DNA of 64,000 nucleotides, taken from the NCBI GenBank assembly GCA_932294295.1, contig OW028586.1, positions 6,601,701-6,665,700 on the forward strand, read 5' to 3'. Source of the stretch: Alitta virens (lineage: Eukaryota > Annelida > Polychaeta > Phyllodocida > Nereididae). How positions within the stretch are numbered: the first letter of the stretch is position 1; each line of letters opens with the position of its first letter. The notes below the pieces were generated by a model, which searched no databases, was not told the origin of the DNA, and was given only the letters and a program-made list of their open reading frames with translations. The translations under genes and the position numbers were made by a program. Positions 55,701-61,700 of the stretch are shown here, piece after piece.

Positions 55701-58700
55701 TGGAAGGATTCAAAATCACTGAAGTCTTATCAATTATTGACACCCAATGCTGTAACTGATACCGGTACCTTTCAAACAAAAATGAATAACATCTTTTGCT
55801 ATTGATTTTTCTGCTGTTTTTAAAATAACCTGGCAGCACAAAAATAACAGAGAATGTGAGTCATAGAAATTGACATTGGATTTGCAACATGTGTGAGTTG
55901 GTTTGGAGATGACAAATAAAATGTTGTATCATCGTCACTCTTTTTCTTATTCCATGTCTGCTGTTACTATTTCTAAAACAATTTGAATCTAAATCTGCTT
56001 GCAGGATGTGCCATAGAACTGACAGGTGTGGCAGGAGGAGGCCATGCTAAGTATTCAAAAATTCTAGTAAATGGTGCAAATATTGGCTGGCCTGTTGGAT
56101 GTAGCTGCTGGCAAACTTGGGGAGTCGTGGTCTTAAATATGTCTAGCCACGGATGTCGCACATCCAATTCCTACAAATTCTCACCACATGAATCTGTTTC
56201 TAAGACACGAGAGATGATGGATGCAATTGCTGCTTTTCCGAATGGAACAGTGTATGCAGGAACAGTAGACGATGTTGGAAGTTCTATAACTAATGAGAAA
56301 AAAGAAATCATGGCTGTGGAATTCAGCAAATCGGGAATTGATGTTCACCGCTTGACATCTTATTCAGGAATCGCTTTTATTGCTAAGAAAGGAGATCCAG
56401 CATTTACCAAATACCGAATTATTAATAATGCGGCAAACATCGTTCAACTTTCCCATATTATAAAAAGCTTTCCTAAAGGTAAGTTCTTCATGACATTCCA
56501 GTTTATTCTTTATGCTTCACTAGAAGCTCACTCTGATTATCTCTTGCAGTTCTTACAGCAGATTTCATTACTTGGAAATTGAACTTCAGGTGACTCGATG
56601 TAATTCAGTGCTCCAATTGGCTAATATACTTATTTATTATCGCACAGAACATAACATAATAAAGTTTATTAAGTATAGAAATAGTAATAGTTGTGAGTAA
56701 AAGAAAATGACTGCACATGTTAGAGTTACTTGGTGCAGAGGTACTCTAATCATTCATATACCTCACTAGCATTTAAAAGCCAAGGCACAAACACCTGAGC
56801 ATCTCTTATATGTTGTAGTTACTTTATCTGAGCGCCTACTTGCATACTGTCATCGTCACAGTTATCATAATATGATTTAATGCAGTCTAAGACAGACCTT
56901 AAGCTCTTTTTATTAAATTTGTTGACATTAGCACCATATTTGCAACACACATGTAACACGTTAGCACCAATTCTTGCATATCTAGTACGAAGTCTGCTAC
57001 AATTGAACACAAACTAAACAACACAGTTGTCATGATTAAGACTGTTAAGATGAAACTTAATTTTTTTTTTAGATATCATTCTATTGGCAGTCTAAATGCC
57101 ACTTATATAATTATAGCCTTTCGCCATGCAACACAAATTTTGTCAAACTCTTTACTAGTGAATTTACAGAAGCTAGAACTGTATAAGCTAGTACAATATC
57201 TTTGAAATAATGATACTTTAACTTCTGAGTCTCGAACATTAAAGTCGCCCATAAAGGCATTTAAACATTATATTGAAATCTGTAACTACTGGTATAACAT
57301 ATGGATCACTGTCATCTCCTGTAAGTGTATGCCCAAGATACAACGTCTCTGACACACATTCAATTTTTTCTCCATTAATTGCAAAAGATGTTCAATATCA
57401 GATTTGAATTTAGACTATTACTTTACTTTTATTGCCATTAAATTTAACTTTAACCTGACTAGTATATCCATCACATATACCCATCACATACATACCTGCC
57501 AACATGGCAACCAACACCTGCTTTTTCTAACCATTCAATTAAACCATCCATGCAAACAGAAAATAAGGTAGGTAATGCAGTCCCTAGGCCAATGAGAGTT
57601 CTATAATCCCATGACATCATCTGCAGCTGGAGTTTAGTTTTCAAGCCTGTTGAAGGAAATAAAAACTATCAGTTGCATTGAAAGCATTGAACAATGCTAT
57701 TTTACCACCAATAGATGTACATCTAGTTTTTGGTCGTAAATGACATGGAGCAGCATAAAATGGACAGAAACGTTTTGGCTGATGAAAACAATTATGTGAA
57801 CTGATTAACTTCCAAGTTTGCTCTCCATTGCAATTTCTGCCGCTTCTCTACGACCATAGTAAATGCCCATAATGTCAATGCTGAGAGAGTTTTTTTATGG
57901 GTTAGAAAGTTGGGGATAAAATAATTAGACCAAGTACCATTTCTTTCAATTTTTATGCTGATCCCAGGTCTATATGATAACGTTGACCAAATATTGAGTG
58001 GACATTATTTATGGCCATTACTATACTCTGAACCAGCCCTGCTGCTGTACCATACCCATACCTATTTTAACCATATTGCAATTATTCCAGGATGTGACGA
58101 CAAATGGTTAGGTATGGTAGATCGCAGCATCTCAGTTAACCAGCTGTCCAGCTCAAGAATAGTTTCGAACTACAATCCTCCAAATCATGGACGATTGTTT
58201 AATGGATGGGATTGGTCAATTGAACATGGCGAATTAAGAAATGCCTGGATGGATGCATGGTCCCCTGGCATGTGGTACCAGGTTAGTCTATCTGTATACA
58301 TTTCGATGTTACAAAATTATTTGATTTAATGTTTAAAACTATAAGATTAACATCTGACTATTTTATTGAAATATAAGTGTGGATAGCTAGCTTAAGGAGC
58401 AGTGCAGTGCAAGATGTTACAATTCAAGGTTAACAAGTCATAGATTTAACAGATATAACTTTTTTATTCTTTTCAGATCGATCTGTCTATAATATATGAC
58501 ATTACTGGAATTATAACTCAAGGTGCAGTGAAGAGGGATTATTACATCAAGGAATTCAAGGTTCACTTTTCCACAGATTTCTTAAACTGGGTCAGCCAGG
58601 CCAATGTAAGTTTTATGAAGTTTCAGTTTCTAGGTTAGTAGCAGGAGTTTTCTAAGTTAAAAATTGGGAGCTGGCTCACTACAAATTTAAAATGCGCATC

Positions 58701-61700
58701 CTGCTTTGGGAACTTTTAAGTTCACATACAATGTGCATGCTGCCGTGTGTCCAAAAAGACATGTTTGAACAGGCCTGGGCTCTTTAGACTACATATACTA
58801 ACTCCCGTTCTTAATAAACTAAATATATTTGTTGTGATTTTGCTTTCTTTTAACTGACAAGCAAGCCAATGTTGTCTTTTTCCGCAAGTTCAATTCGTTT
58901 GGTTTCAATCAATTCACAAATATGTATAAAATACAGCAATTGTGAATGGTTAGGAGTCTAACATAAGGAGTTTTGTGGGATGAAAAAAAATTATGTAAAA
59001 TTTTTCCTAATGCCTTTGTTGGAAGACTTATTCTCCACCCATGGTACAACATTCACTCCAGCCATCCAACAAGCACGCCAACCCTTTCAATATATACCGA
59101 TGCATTCTGACTGGCTCACAGCAGCTGAATGGAGAATATAGATATTTATGGTGACAATAGACATAGGGGTTGATACAGAATATATATAAACGTAACTGTT
59201 TATAAGACCATGGAGTCACTAGAAGGAGGGGAAAGCTCTGTTATCACACACATGCATCTATATTTTTAATGGCCATTAAAGTTAGTTCCTAGGCTAAGCT
59301 GCCCCAGAGAGCTGTTGTGTTAATGGCCATTTATTTCACGCAGGTCCCATTTGATGCTCAATGTTTGTCTCGTTGCTGCAGCAGCCAATCCACATCCATT
59401 TTAGAGGGGTAATAAATCTTGCGGTCCTAGCACACTTTGAGAGCCTACTTCCATTTCAAGGATTTCCAAATGGATATTTTAGTTTGGTCCACATTGTGTG
59501 CACATAATAGGGAATGCCTTGGTCATCACATGGTGTTCAATTACAAAGTTTTCCAGTGAAAATCCGCCAGAATTAGGCAGCAAATGACATCTGCAATCTG
59601 CAATATGGCAACGTTAGGTCTGTTTTAGTTGGCTCTATTCAACTTGCCCTATCAGAGAAAACATGTGCCTGAAAAAGCAACGTTTTGCTAAATGCCAATA
59701 TTTACTTTATGGGTGCCGGTCATTGTCAGCCTGAGTTATGTTAGAAAGTTATCATCTGATAATGAAATGCACTTTTATTTGACTGAACTTTGCTTTATAA
59801 ATTCATGTTTTATCATTTATAATTTTATACATTTTTAATTTAGATGTCAGACAAGACATCTATTATATATAATGTGATATCACATAAAAATGCATAAAAT
59901 GTTTGAACAAACCAAAAACTATAGTTAAATAGATACATTTGGTTCATTGTAGTCACCAAATTAAATGATTAACCTTTCCTGATGCATATTCACATCTTTA
60001 TTTCTCAGGGGAAAAAATCTTATTTTCCCTTCACCACACACTGTTTAGATATTCTAGGATATGAATAGATGACAAATTAGTTTATTTCTATTATTGGTTA
60101 TATTATTGATATATCCTTATCTTTATGATCTGCCATGAGTGTGTATCTTTTCAGAATGAGTGGGACGACAATGTTGTGAATAAAATCTAGTTATAAACAT
60201 GAGAGCAAATGGGTGCTATATGTAATGCATTTTGGAAACCCCCAACTTTATTTGGCCAATCAGCACACAGTTATTTGGGGTTTAAACCCCAGGAATTTTA
60301 TCCGCTGGAGTCATAAAGACAGGCATCAGAAATGCCCCATAATTAAAAGACCATCGTGACATACATTGAACACAATAAAACACCAGCTTTCCCCTCCTTC
60401 TCTAGTGACTCCATGAAATGTCTTCTAGAAATGTATGTTTTATGAAAAAAAAAAACTCCTGCTACACTGGTACTGCGCTACTGCTCATCTTCTGCATATT
60501 TTTAATTGTAGCCATATGAGGCAAATGTTGTAGAGGTTACTTTACCAATCTACACCATTTTCAAGCCATTTGTTACTGGTCGAGCAATTCGTATTGAAGT
60601 TGTCTCATATACAGGAAACCCCTCTATACGCCTGGAGCTCACAGGAAAACCTGTCGGTGTGTTCTCTTTTATATACATTAATTACCTTTATCAGTAATAT
60701 TGCCAAATGATTTAAATGACTTTTTATACCATAAGGTTATCTTATTATGGCAGATTTTATGATGTTCAGTTGCACTTTTTTTGCAGTTGATTGTACAAGA
60801 TCTTGAACAGTAATCACAAATAAACATGCTAAAAGTCGTGAATGGAGGCTAAAACATATGCAACATGCAGAAAAAGAATGAAATAATGATGACATCAAGA
60901 GATGGAAAATAAACGATGACACTAATAAATGAGTGGTTATTGGTGGACAGATAAATGAATGCACTCTTATTAAAAATGTTATCATGCTATGCGTAAAAGG
61001 CATATTCTGAACTTTGAATCAAATATTAATAAATACTTTCTCCTTTTCAGAACTTGAAAGACTGGTGTACAACTCTTCAAAAATGACAATTTTGTCCAGT
61101 CCCACTGGTGGTCTCTGTGCAGTGGACACTTTTTGCGCAAATGGCTGGCTTGTCAATACTGCTTCGGCTTGGGTTGAGATAAACCTAGGAATGTTGCACT
61201 TCATCACTACTGTCTATATTAACACTACCAATGAAGCTACGTGGAGCACAATTGACTTTGACATCAAGAAACATTCAGATCAGCAATGGAAAAAAATTGC
61301 AATAGATCTGGTAAAATTTCATTACAGCACTAAGGGGTTTAGATATAATACTTTTGTCTTTATGCACTATAAGATCTTATGTGTGGTGCTCTTAGTAAAT
61401 GATTGCAACATCAGACTCACTGGTATATTTTTTGACAAAAAGAAAAAAGGTTTCTGGGAGACCCTATTCAAGGTTGCTAAATGGGCCAACCCTTTGAAAA
61501 AAAAATCCATAAAATGAATGAAAAACAAACAATATCCTAATATCATTTGGCAAAGTGGGTCAACGAAACGTCAGGAAAAAATCAGTTTAATAGCAAATAT
61601 TTTCATCTTCAGATAAATGCAGAGAAAGGCAACGGTAGCACTAGATTGCACTTTACACATCACATCACAGCCTGGTTGCTGAAAATGACACTTTCTTCCT

